Below, piece after piece: positions 23,101-35,100 of a stretch of 64,000 bases of DNA. The position numbers and the translations under genes were made by a program. The notes under the pieces were generated by a model. It ran no database searches. It saw only the letters and a program-made list of their open reading frames with translations, and was not told the origin of the DNA. Source of the DNA: Zizania palustris (taxonomy: Eukaryota; Streptophyta; Magnoliopsida; Poales; Poaceae); NCBI GenBank assembly GCA_019279435.1, contig JAAALK010000081.1, positions 27,430,457-27,494,456 of the forward strand. Reading direction: 5' to 3'. Numbering within the stretch: position 1 is the first letter of the stretch; the number at the start of each line of letters is the position of its first letter.

Positions 23101-26100
23101 ACATCTTTAACATCTTCTTCCCACTACGCCAACCCTGTTCAGGTCTACCAGCGCCGCCCGCCGGGAGTTGCACCGGCCCGCTCTCGCGCCAAGCCGCCAG
23201 TGTACCACCCGCCCCTCCTCCACCACGATCCCCGCCACACTCACCCGATGGTGACTCGGCGGGCTGCGGGGGTCCTCCGTCCAGTTGACCGCCTGGTCCT
23301 CTCCGCCGCTACGGAGCCGCCAGTCTCTCCCATACCCTCCATTGTTCGTGGCGCCCTGGCGGATCCACACTGGCGCCACGCGATGGAGGAAGAATATGCG
23401 GCCCTTCTGGCCAATCAGACCTGGGACCTGGTGCCTCGCCCCTCTGGCTGCAATGTGGTCACCGGCAAGTGGATCTGGACACATAAACGCAAGGCAGATG
23501 GCTCGCTGGATCGCTACAAGGCTCGCTGGGTCCTTCGGGGTTTCACCCAGCGCCCTGGAGTTGACTATGATGAGACCTTCAGCCCAGTGGTGAAGCCTGC
23601 TACTGTCCGGACCGTGCTCTCCCTGGCTCTCTCGAGGTCCTGGCCAGTTCACCAGCTCGATGTGAAGAATGCCTTCCTCCATGGCACCCTGACGGAGACT
23701 GTGTACTGCAGCCAGCCTGCGGGTTTTGTCGATCCCGCTCACCCTGAGCATGTTTGCCGGCTCAACAAGTCTCTGTATGGTCTGAAGCAGGCTCCTCGGG
23801 CTTGGTACAGTCGGTTCGCCTCCTTCCTGGTGTCTGTGGGGTTCAGCGAAGCCAAGAGTGACACTTCTTTGTTTGTCCTCCACCGTGGTGCTGACTCAGC
23901 CTACTTGCTGCTTTATGTGGATGACATTATTCTCACTGCGTCCAGCCAGTCTCTACTTTAGCGGATTGTCTCCTCGTTGCAGCAGGAGTTTGCCATGAAG
24001 GACCTTGGTGTGCTCCATCACTTCTTGGGAGTGACAGTGGAACACCGCCCTGATGGCCTCTTCCTTCACCAGCGCCAGTACGCCTTGGATGTCCTTCAAC
24101 GCGCAGGGATGACTGACTGCAAGCCCTGTGCCACTCCAGTCAATGCTCAGTCCAAGATTTCCGGTACAAAGGGCACACTAGTGGATGATCCCACTGCCTA
24201 CCGAAGCATTGCTGGCGCCCTTCAGTACCTCACTTTCACTCGGCCGGATATCTCCTATGCAGTGCAGCAGGTGTGCCTTCACATGCATGACCCCAGGGAC
24301 CCGCACCTTACCGCTATGAAGCGGATTCTCCGCTATCTGCGCGGCTCCCTCGACTTTGGGCTTCACCTTCGGCGTTCTCCTGTTGCTGACCTCGTGGTTT
24401 ACACTAACGCCGACTGGGCGGGCTGCCCAGACACGCGTCGCTCTACCTCCGGCTACGCCGTCTTCCTTGGTGGCAACCTCGTGTCTTGGTCATCCAAGCG
24501 GCAGCCGGTTGTCTCCCGCTCCAGTGCCGAGGTGAGTACCGGGCTGTTGCAAATGGGGTGGTCGAGGCATCCTGGCTCCGGCAGCTCCTCGGGGAGCTCC
24601 ATTGCCCCCTCGCCAGGAGTACGTTGGTCTACTGCGACAACGTCAGCACCGTCTACCTCTCCACCAACCCCGTCCAGCACCAACGCACCAAGCATGTGGA
24701 AATTGACCTCCACTTCATTCGTGATCGTGTCGCCGTGGGAGCTGTCCGTGTCCTACATGTGCCTACCACCTCCCAGTTCGCCGACATCTTCACCAAAGGC
24801 TTGCCTTCCTCCACCTTCTCCGAGTTCCGCTCTAGTCTCAACATCCGCTGCGCCGGAGTTTCGACTGCGGGGGGGTGTTAGAGTGTGTGTGTGTGTGTGT
24901 GTGTGTGTGGGCCCCCCGGTGTGTGGGCCCCTCCTGTAAGGCTCCCCTTTTATCCTCCCAACCCAAGGGAGAGGAATCTATCCATCTAGCTCTTCCTACA
25001 CTACTCAATGCGAAGGAGCATGTTGAAGCAACTCAGGTATTGGGAGTTATGTTGTACTCATTCATAGTTTATTAGTTACTTGTATCATGATATTCAATAT
25101 TCATTATTCTATATTAATGTCATTCTTCTGTATTGACGATATTCATGATTGTTAAGTGTTATATGATGTGATCAGTCCGTTTCTAGGAGTTGTTGATAGA
25201 CATTCACATGGGTTAATGGATCTAGAAGCTAAATAAATGAAGTATAATCTCTATTGTACACAAATAACTTCTTTGCACTCAGAAATTTCCATCCAGTTGG
25301 TATTTTTGGATGCATTGGACTGTGACAGTGTGACTACGTGGCACTAGTGCCTATGCATATGTAGACCCTGCAAGCAGCAAGCCCACTACACATATAATCC
25401 TTGGCACCTATCTCTCTTGACTTCGATGAAGGCTTAAGGTGCATAACAAACCAATAATCCTCAATGATCATTTTATTCCCTTAGGTAAATTCAGCTTAGT
25501 TTTTTTAGGTAAATTCAGCTTAGTTATTCTTGATCCTCTACAAAATCAAAGAGGGACCAAGGGAAACACAACAAGCAAAGGAGAATGACAATCAAAGTGA
25601 TCACTAGTGTAGGTATGAGAAGTTGTTGATCATCTATGTATCACCGATATGGCAAAACAGGTGCTGTATCGATATCTGATATGGCCCGATACGCCGATAC
25701 GTCCTATACACCACGATATGTGTATCGGGAAGTATCAGATTAATTTGATTAAAAATAAAAAATAAATTCCGGATACATGGTCGATACTTCCCGATACACA
25801 TCTAATACTTCTCGATACTTATATTCTGATACGTTGACCCAAGCCCATACTAAACCTTAGTTTTCTTTCCTCTTCACGCCACTAGCTGAGTCGATAGCCT
25901 GCATCCTCTTTAGCTTGCTAGTTTTGCCGTTGCCATAACAGTCGTCGGCCACTGCCGTTCTTGGCTGCCACTACTATCTTTGCCGTCATCATAGTAGCCG
26001 CTAGCCACCGGTGTTCTTAGCTATCACCAGCTTTGTCGCCGTCATAGTAGCCGCCAGAAGGAGGAAGAGGGAAGTGAAGAACTCAAGCAGACAATCAATT

Positions 26101-29100
26101 TTTAATCTGTATGTTTCTTTGATGTATGTTATATTGTTATTATTTAGCAAATTAACATAGTTATATATATATACCCGTTGTATCGACGTATCCTATTTTT
26201 TTGGATTTGACGTATCGGCGTATCGCCATACCCATATCGCGTAGCGGTGATACATAATTGATCATTTTAAAATTCAAAAGTGAAATAGTAATTAGACACA
26301 CAAAAAACAGCTCAGCAATAGGGATATGTCCCAGGAAAGGCAGAATAAACCAAGTAAGAAAGAATTTTTGAAAGGTGAAAGGTCAGCTATATATGGCGGA
26401 AGATAACTAGAATTACTGACCTTTTGCAACTTTTTGAATAATTTGACTTAATTGGTTTCTCACATCTTTGCTGAATTTCATGCCCCTCACCTGCAAATGA
26501 TACTTCTGTGATCAACACATATATCATAATCTTACGTCTACGAAATAATCTATGGGTACAAAGTCCTAAGGAAAAAGTCTATTTGACACCCTGAACTTTG
26601 GTAGTTCGTTTAGTTTAGACCTTGAATTATGAAACCATATAAAGAACCGCCTAAACTATCCAAAATTGTCTAAATAACCCCTTGGAGTGATTTTTACAGC
26701 TTTACCCACTTAAGCAGAAGACATGGCTTATGAGGTGTCGCGGACTCAGCAATAAAAATTATAAAATTCTTTAGTTTAGTGGGGCCAGTCTTTGAATACT
26801 GCTTCTTCCTCCAACCATTGAGGCATTGACACAAGAATACAGTATCTGTCGTTCTCTCTCCATCCTCCAATCAGATCCTAATCCATGCCACCACTAACTA
26901 CCACTGTTCTTTCAATCCTCATCCCAAGCTCAGCAATAAGCATATTGTGTCATAGAACAAGCAAAGGGGGAAAATGGTCTGAAGATGGACAAAAAAGGGG
27001 ATTGATTTGACCATAATAGCTGACAATGGACCGCAAGCTAGAGCAATGACGCAAGGTACTGGTGGTCATTGTGGAAAGTAATCCTTGGGTGCTAAATTTA
27101 TGGTTTCCTAGTTTATGTCTTTCCATAATGGCTTAGTCTATATTTGGTAGTCTATCCTGAGATAATTAAGGGCCTAAATAAGAGTCTGCTATGTATCAAA
27201 CATTGCCATGTATTGAGAAGCTATATAATCTAAAGAAAGGAACCATGGCTGATGGCCAAAGTTTGCCCAAAATCATTCTGTCACCTGTTTCTGTTCGGTT
27301 CCTGTTTGGCCCGGGTACTCGCCGGCGAGTTCCTCCTCTCCGGCGTGTTCCTGACAAGTGGTATCAGAACCGGTTTGCGGACCGGGGAGGCCGATGGAAG
27401 ATCAGGCGACAACCAGTTCAGGCTCCACCAACAACAGCGTTGTTGTCCAAAGGGTAATCCGTGAGGTGGGCGGCGGGAGTAGCTACCCTGTCCTCACCAA
27501 GACCAATTACTCCGAATGGGCGCTACTGATGAAGGTGAAGCTAAAAGCGAGGGCGCTTTGGCACGTCGTCGAGTAGGGCGGTGCCGACGTGCAGGAGGAG
27601 ATGATGGCACTTGACGCTCTTTGTAGCGCGGTGCCACCAGAGATGGTGTCCTCCATTGCCGACAAGGACACAGCAAAGGAGGCCTGGAAGACCATCTCGG
27701 AGATGCGGGTCGGCAACGACCGCGTGAAGAAGTCTGTTGCGGTTCAACTGCGGCGGAAGTTCGACTTGGCGACGTTCAACGATGATGAGACCATTGAAGA
27801 CTTCGCGTTGCGCCTCAACGGAATGGCGACGACGCTCGCCACCCTCGATGCGGGAATCGAGGAGAGCAAGATCGTGGAGAAGATCGTTCGCAGCGTTCCA
27901 CCACGATTCAAGCAGATCGTGCTCGCCATCACCACGCTCCTTGACGTGTCGACCCTCACCGTCTCGGATCTGGTGGGGCGGTTGAAGGCAGCCGAGGAGA
28001 CCTTCGAGGATGCTCCGGGATCGTTGTAGCACGACGGGCGGCTCTACCTCACGGAGGAGGAATGGGCTGCCCGGCAAAGGAAGGAGGCGGAGAACCACTC
28101 TAGTGGAGGCTCGGGAGGTGGACACCAAGGAGGAGGACGACGCGAGCGCGGCCGTGGTCCACCGTTCAACAAGGGTGGGGACGAGTGCAGGAGGTGCGGC
28201 AAGATGGGTCATTGGGCTCGCGAGTGTCGCTCAAAGCCCAAGAAGGAGCAGGCCCATGCGGTCAAGGAGGAGGAGGAGGCTTCTCTCCTCGTCGCCAGGG
28301 CCTCGCCGACGGTCAACAGCCCCGTCGCCAGCACAAAGTCGGTCGAGTCATCGGCGGCTCCACTACAAAGGGTCGGCCTGCCAATGCAACTGGCGGGGCA
28401 GGCACAATGCGGAGGCTTGGAGGAGCCTCAGGTTGAGATCCGGGAAGAGAGGGTCTTCACCCAGCTCGGAGAAGAGGTGGAGAATGAAGCGGAAGCGTGG
28501 ATTCTGGACACTAGGGCAACAAATCACATGTCCAAGTCCAGGGTCGCATTCTCAAAGCTGAACACGGCGGTGCTAGGCACTGTTCAGTTCGGTGACGACT
28601 CGGTGGCTCGGATTGAGGGTCGTGGGACGGTCTCATTCGTGTGCCGGAATGGAGATCATCGATTCTTCGTCAGAGTCTACTACATACCCCGATTGACCTC
28701 GAACATCGTGAGCATCAGGCAGCTTGATGAAGAGGGGTACCGCATCAAGATAGAAGCCGGCACAATGAGGATCCACGAGCCCGATGGCAAGTTGCTAGCA
28801 AAGGTGTCGCGAGCAGAAGATTGGTTGTACATGCTCCACATCAAGATAGCACCACCAGTCTGCCTGGCGATGCGAGGAGATGAGGTGGCGTGGCGGTGGC
28901 ATGAGCGATTCGGCCATGTCAACGTGGCTGCACTGAGGAAGCTAGCTCGGGAAGAGCTGGTTCGAGGGCTACCGGAGATCGGCCACGTAGAGAGGGTGTG
29001 CAAAGCTTGCCAGGCGGGTGAGCAGAGGCGCGCCTCCTTCCCCACGCAGGCAGAGTTCAGGGCGAAGAAGCTCTTGGAGTTGGTGCACGGGGATCTGTGC

Positions 29101-32100
29101 GGCCCCGTCACACCGGCAACACCAAGGGGGAATAAATATTTCTTACTTTTGGTGGATGATTTGAGCAGGTACATGTGGGTAGCCGTGATTCCTTCAAAGG
29201 ATCGTGCAGCGGCTGCCATCAAGGAGATTCAGGCGCGAGCAGGAGAGTCGGGAGTCAAGTTGAAGGCTCTTCGAACTGATCGAGGTGGTGAGTTCACCTC
29301 GGTCGAATTTGCAGAGTACTGCGCAGCGGATGGCATCAGCAGGCAACTCACGGCGCCATATAGCCCACAACAGAACGGCGTGGTTGAACGCCGAAATGGG
29401 ACGGTTGTGGCAGCCGCAAGAAGCATGCTCAAGGCGAAGGGGCTCCCCGGATGGTTCTAGGGTGAAGCGGTAAGCACGGCTGTTTATGTGCTGAACAGGT
29501 GCCCAACAAAGAGCGTGGAAGGGAAGACGCCATTTGAGGCTTGGTACGGGAAGAAGCCGGCCGTACACCATCTCAAGACATTCAGCTGCTTCGTCTACGT
29601 CCGCAACACCAAGCCTCACTTGAAGAAGTTGGAAGATCGAGGTCGCAAGATGATCTTCGTCGGGTATGAGAGGGGAACAAAGGCTTATCGGGCCTACGAT
29701 CCTATCTCCAAGAGTGTCCATGTGACACGGGATGTGGTCTTCGATGAGCAGGCTCGATGGGATTGGAGCATGGTGGCCGACTCCAACATGATGAACAACA
29801 ACGACAATGTCTTCACGGTGGAGTACACTATCGTCGGACAGGGCATACCGGGGGGGAGGGTGTTGGCGGGGGGCATGGAGCAGCCCCTCCGGACACCGAA
29901 CGGACTCCCCCACCTTCGCCGCTTGCATCGGAGGCGAGGACGCCGGGAGGATCCGAAGGGGGGAGATAGTGGAGTTTCTCTCCCCCCTCAGGTGTTGACG
30001 ATGAAGACCTCGATGCTTGCTACGATGAGGGTGAACAACTCCGGTTCAGGAAGATGGACAACATCCTTGGGTTGGCTTCTCCACCAGGTTTTGTGCCAAG
30101 GGTGTTGGAGGAGCTGCATGCCATGAGCTCAGATGAGCCCACATCGTTCAGTGAAGCCGAACACAATCCCAGCTGGAGGAAGGCCATGAGAGAGGAGATG
30201 GAGTCCATAGAAGAAAACAGGACATGGTTTCTTGTTGATCTTCCTCCTGGGAGGAGGGCGATTGGCTTGAAATGGGTCTTCAAGGTGAAAAGAGACGAAC
30301 ATGGAGCCATATCCAAGTACAAGGCACGGCTGGTGGTAAAGGGGTATGCTCAAAGGCATGGTATTGACTATGATGAGGTGTTTGCCCCAGTGGCACGACT
30401 GGACTCGGCCCGCTTGCTCATTGCCCTTGCAGCAAGTGAAGGATTGGAGGTGCACCACATGGATGTCAAATCGGCATTCTTAAATGGAGATCACGGTTGT
30501 CACGGCGTCGCCTAGGCGACGCCTAGGCGCCGACTAGGCGTCCAGGCGGTGGCCGCCGGACGCCTAGCTGAAACGCCTCGCCTGGGAGAGTTAGGCGCCC
30601 GCCTGGACAGTCTAGGCGTCGCCCATGGCGCCTAGGCGGTCGCCAGGAGACTCTGGGCGGGCGCCTAGGGTCCGTGAGTCTATTTTCTAAGCCCCCAGGC
30701 CCTTTCGGCTTTAGGTTCTTCTTCCCTTGCGCCGCCGCCGCCGCTTCCCTTGCGCCGCCGCCTCACGCCTCAGTCCCTTGCGCCGCCGCCCACCGGCTGC
30801 CGGATCTGCTCCGCCGGCCGCCGGATCTCCGGTTCGTTTGCGCCGTCGGCCGCCAGATCTTCGCAGCTGCGCTGCTTCCCCTTGCGCAGTTGCGCCGCCC
30901 GGCCACCGGCCACCGGCCGCCTCCCCTGTGCTCCCTCCCCTGTGCTCCTCGGCTCCCCTGTGCTCTCTCCCCTAGTCCCCTGTGCTCCCTCCCCTGTGCT
31001 CAGTTGCTCTGTGCTCCCCGGCTCCCCTGTGCTCCCTCCCCTAGTCCCCTGTGCTCCCCGGCTCCACTATGCTCCCTCCCCTGTGCTCCCCGCCTCCCCT
31101 GTGCTCCCCTAGTACTGCAGTAGGCGAATTTAATTGTGCTATGAAGTATGAACTATGTGTGGTTGTGTGCTGAAATGCTGAATTTAATTGGTCGCCTAGG
31201 CGACGCCTAGGCGCCCGCCTAGGCGCCTAGGCGTCCAGTCGGCCCCCTGGCGACTGGTTTCGCCGGGGCGTCGTGACAACCATGATGGAGATCTTCAAGA
31301 GGAGGTCTATGTGGAACAGCCGGCTGGTTTTGTGGTGGCTGGCCAGGAGCACAAGGTGCTCAAGCTGCGGAAGGCCCTGTACGGACTGCACCAAGCACCC
31401 CGAGCTTGGAATGAGAAGTTGGACAGCACGCTGTTGTCTTTTGGGTTTAGGAGGAGCCCCTCAGAACATGCTATCTATATCAGAAAGAAGAGCGACAACA
31501 ATTGGTGGTTGGAGTGTATGTTGATGATCTGGTGATCACGGGAGCTAGCAGAAGTGACATCCATAAGTTCAAAGGGGAGATGGCAGCAACTTTCAAGATG
31601 AGTGACCTTGGGTTACTCCATTACTACCTCGGTATTGAAGTTAAGCAAAAGAAGGACGGTATTTCACTTAGTCAAGGTGCCTATGTTGTCAAGATTTTGG
31701 AGAAAAGTGGAATGACAGGTTGTAATCCCTGCCAAGTGCCCATGGAGACAAAGTTGAAGCTCAGCAAGTTCAGTTCAGAACCCCCTGTAGCCGACACCAC
31801 AGCCTACAGGAGCATCGTTGGGAGTCTGCGGTATTTGGTAAATACCCGCCTAGATTTGGCCTTTGTTGTTGGGTATGTGAGTCGCTTTCTGGAAGACCCA
31901 AGAGAAGACCATTTGGTGGTTGTGAAACATATTCTGCGCTACATTGAAGGAACCAAGACCTGGGGAGTTTGGTTCGGCAGAAAAAAGGCAGAGGAAGTGT
32001 GCTTGACAGGTTTCAGTGATAGTGACTATGTCGATGATGTTGATACAAGGAAGAGTACAACCGGGGTGATATTCTTTCTCAATGAGAGTCCAATCACATG

Positions 32101-35100
32101 GCAGTCGACTAAACAGAAGGTTGTAGCTCAATCAACCTGCGAAGCTGAGTACATTGCAGCAGCAAATGCAGCTTGTCAAGCACTATGGCTGGCTAGGGTG
32201 CTTGCGGAGGTCCAAGGATCAGAACCTAAAGCTCCAATGTTGAAGGTTGACAATAAGTCAGCCATTTCATTGATTAAAAACCCCGTTCTTCATGGTCAAA
32301 GCAAGCATATTGAGGTAAAGTACCACCTGGTCAGGGAGTCTGCTGAAGCAGGTTTGATCAAAGTGGACTACATAAAGAGTGAAGATCAGTTGGGGGATAT
32401 ATTGACTAAGCCACTCGGCAAGATCAGGTTCTGTGAGCTGAGGTCGAAGATTGGGCTCATCGATACTGGAGATTTGCACCACAAGGCTTAGGAGGAGATT
32501 GTGGAAAGTAATCCTTGGGTGCTAAATTTATGGTTTCCTAGTTTATGTCTTTCCATAATGGCTTAGTCTATATTTGGTAGTCTATCCTGAGATAATTAAG
32601 GGCCTAAATAAGAGCCTGCTATGTATCAAACATTGCCATGTATTGAGAAGCTATATAATCTAAAGAAAGGAATCATGGCTGATGGCCAAAGTTTGCCCAA
32701 AATCATTCTGTCACCTGTTTCTGTTCGGTTCCTGTTTGGCCCGGGTACTCACCGGCGAGTTCCTCCTCTCCGGCGTGTTCCTGACAGTCATGGTAGCAGT
32801 GCACAAACTTGATCAGATTTGGGGAAGAAGATGGAGATTCACCGTGAAGGTGACTGCCCAATTTCTGTTGTCGTTCTGCCATCGATGGTGGCACGGAGGA
32901 TGAAAAAAGAGGAAATAGGAGGGTGAGAAAGAAAGGAAGGGCTATTCACTGACATGTGGGCCTCATGTGAAATATATTTTACTTATAGTCACATGTTGAC
33001 TATTGAGTAACATGATTAGTTCACTAGCCATGTCATAGCCACATATAGTTGCTAAAAGGTGGAAAACCACCTCAGGAGGGATTTGAATTGGTTTTTGTAC
33101 TTTAGGGGCTAGAATACCAAATTTCATATTCCAAGTCTTAATTTTTTTTCACTGAATCTAGTACATGTATAGTGATATGATGATCAGATAATGTTTTAGT
33201 TGCTATATGTTTCAAACTGAAGTGTATTGCTATATTTGATAGCTGTAAAAACTAAACCACAGTTTAAGATGGAATGCTATGAGAAGTGAGGAACAAATTG
33301 GCCCCACATAAATGGTACCTTTTAAATAGAGAGAATCCCCAAGCTTTCAAGCATTTAAACGACTAAAGAATCATTATATATGAACAAAGGATTGAAAGTA
33401 AACCTGAGCTTGTGGACACAATTTTTAATCATGAAACTTCTGATGACAAAGGTCAATGGGCTATTCTATAGAAAATTCAGGTACTACATGTCACCGGCAG
33501 GGGTTTCCATGTAATTAGAAGGAACTAATCGTCTCAAACTATATTTAAAAGAGGTAGTTGGTCGAGGGCCTGGACCTCGTCGTCACGGTGGCGCCGTTGT
33601 GGCGACGCGACAAGGAAGCAGGGGATACAGATGGCAAAGCCTAAACTGAACTACTCGACAATAACTCTAGTGCATCAGCCCTGTTTATATAGACACGGGG
33701 CTGATCTAATCTACAACTTAATCCTAACCGAAATAGACTCTTATCTAATCTGGACTCTTAACTAATTAATCTAAACAAAATTTAACCTAACTGCTACAGT
33801 ACCGACGGTACTGTTCACAGGCAGGCCAGGCTCTTCATCCCATAATCTGAGGCCATGACATCTCTTCCCCCCTTGAAAACCAGCTCGTCCTGGCAGGCAT
33901 CCCACGTCGATCCCCCAACCGTTGGCCAAGCCGTCGGCCATGCGCACGAGGGTGTGCTCTGCGCGGTCAGGGAAATAGCGTTGTCCTCCGCAGCATTGTT
34001 GACATCACTGACTAAGTCGTCGTCTCCTGACCTGGCCCTGCCGAGGCCACCCACACCGCCACCGAAGTGGCCCTGGCTGCCTCCCTCCCTGGTGGCGCGA
34101 AGGTGGATCCACGTGATCAGCGGCAGTCTAGGGATGTTGCCAACCAAGATTCTGGACGAGCACCTCCAACGTGGCTACCCTCTCCTCCAAGGGCTGGGTT
34201 GGCTGCAGCTTCTCTTCAATCGCGTCCACCCACTCCGTCACCACTGCTTCCAATTCTACGACTTTTGCTTGGAGTGGTTGCAGTGATTGCAACTTCTCTT
34301 CGATGGCATCTAGGCGTTGCATAATAGCCTTCAACATGTCATCGATGGTGCTCCCCAAACCGGTGCCAGATTGGGAATTCATTGCAGCAGATGGTGAACC
34401 TAAGCCGTCTGATACCAAGTTGTCACCGGCCGGGATAACACATCGGTTGGTAGAGACTAATCGTCTCGAACTGTATTTAAAAGAGGTAGTTGGTCGAGGG
34501 CCTAGACCTCGTCGTCGCGGCGGCGCCGTTGTGGCGAAGCGACAAGGAGGCAGGGGATACAGATGGCAAAGCCTAAACTGAACTACTCGACAATAACTCT
34601 AGTGCATCAGCCCTGTTCACATGACACTACATCATGCTTAGTATTATGCATTGTTGAAAAAAATTAGGCTGATTAGCCGATTAACATGTTTGGAAAGGTC
34701 GTCGCCACAAAAGCAATTCACGAAGATAATTTTGCTGCTGATCAGCTTGTGTGTACTTGCAAAAATCAAAATTATCATACATATACATACAACATAGTTA
34801 TATATTTTTGTCTTTGTATGGTTGTGAACTTGTGATGGTCAACTTATGGATTGCAAGCTCCTACATTGCAAAGAATGGCTATCAGGATACTAAACTTGAC
34901 CTCAAGTGCATCCGGACGTGAAAGAAATTGGAGCACGTTTGAAATGGTAACTATCACAATCCCACTATTGAAATAAAAAAATCAGCTTGCTAGCACCTTA
35001 CCAAATTTTCCTAACTATTTTTCATTTTTCAATTTGAAGGTAGGTGTAAAGAGGAGAAATAAACTAGATGTGTGTCATGTGAACAATCTAGTCTTTGTCC

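Larger units (their letters stand above)
19492..25000 (+). mobile_element. complete Ty1/copia retrotransposon with 5-bp target duplication (copia 1)
   Basis: Short LTRs lie at 19492-19591 and 24876-25000, flanked by the target duplication CTACT (19487-19491 and 25001-25005). The primer-binding site TGGTATCAGAGCC is at 19592-19604 and a G-rich polypurine tract lies just before 24876. Domain order is gag, protease, integrase, reverse transcriptase, RNase H. Over the alignable part the LTRs differ by two substitutions plus a GT-repeat length change and a short insertion, so insertion is recent. It lies in DEAH4 intron 13, opposite to the gene. Confidence 0.95.
15603..26420 (-). other. DEAH4 intron 13 (10.8 kb)
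   Basis: The donor in reverse complement is AAAAG|GTCAGT (26421/26420) and the acceptor is AAATTTCAG (15603). It holds a MITE in a TA tract, hAT pieces, a LINE, a complete copia element and a hAT element with an 8-bp duplication. Bases about 15,820-16,380 look like a degraded LTR, without clear borders. Confidence 0.85.
27070..32786 (+). mobile_element. complete Ty1/copia retrotransposon with 5-bp target duplication (copia 2), interrupted by a hAT element
   Basis: LTRs of 287 bases lie at 27070-27356 and 32500-32786 and differ at three positions by my reading. The target duplication GTCAT lies at 27065-27069 and 32787-32791. The primer-binding site TGGTATCAGAAC is at 27359-27370. The internal region encodes gag, protease, integrase, reverse transcriptase and RNase H, split by a 793-base hAT element at 30492-31284. 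It is antisense to DEAH4. Confidence 0.95.

Noticed and set aside
30674..31123. 149-codon Pro/Cys/Ser-rich frame
   Set aside because: It is produced by CTCCCCTGTG-type tandem repeats inside hAT element A.
30484..31293. A 9-bp duplication (ATGGAGATC) that would make hAT element A a Mutator-type element
   Set aside because: The ninth base is also the first base of the element if the end is taken as CACGGTTG. Elements B and C give clean 8-bp duplications with ends starting CA, so hAT fits all three better.
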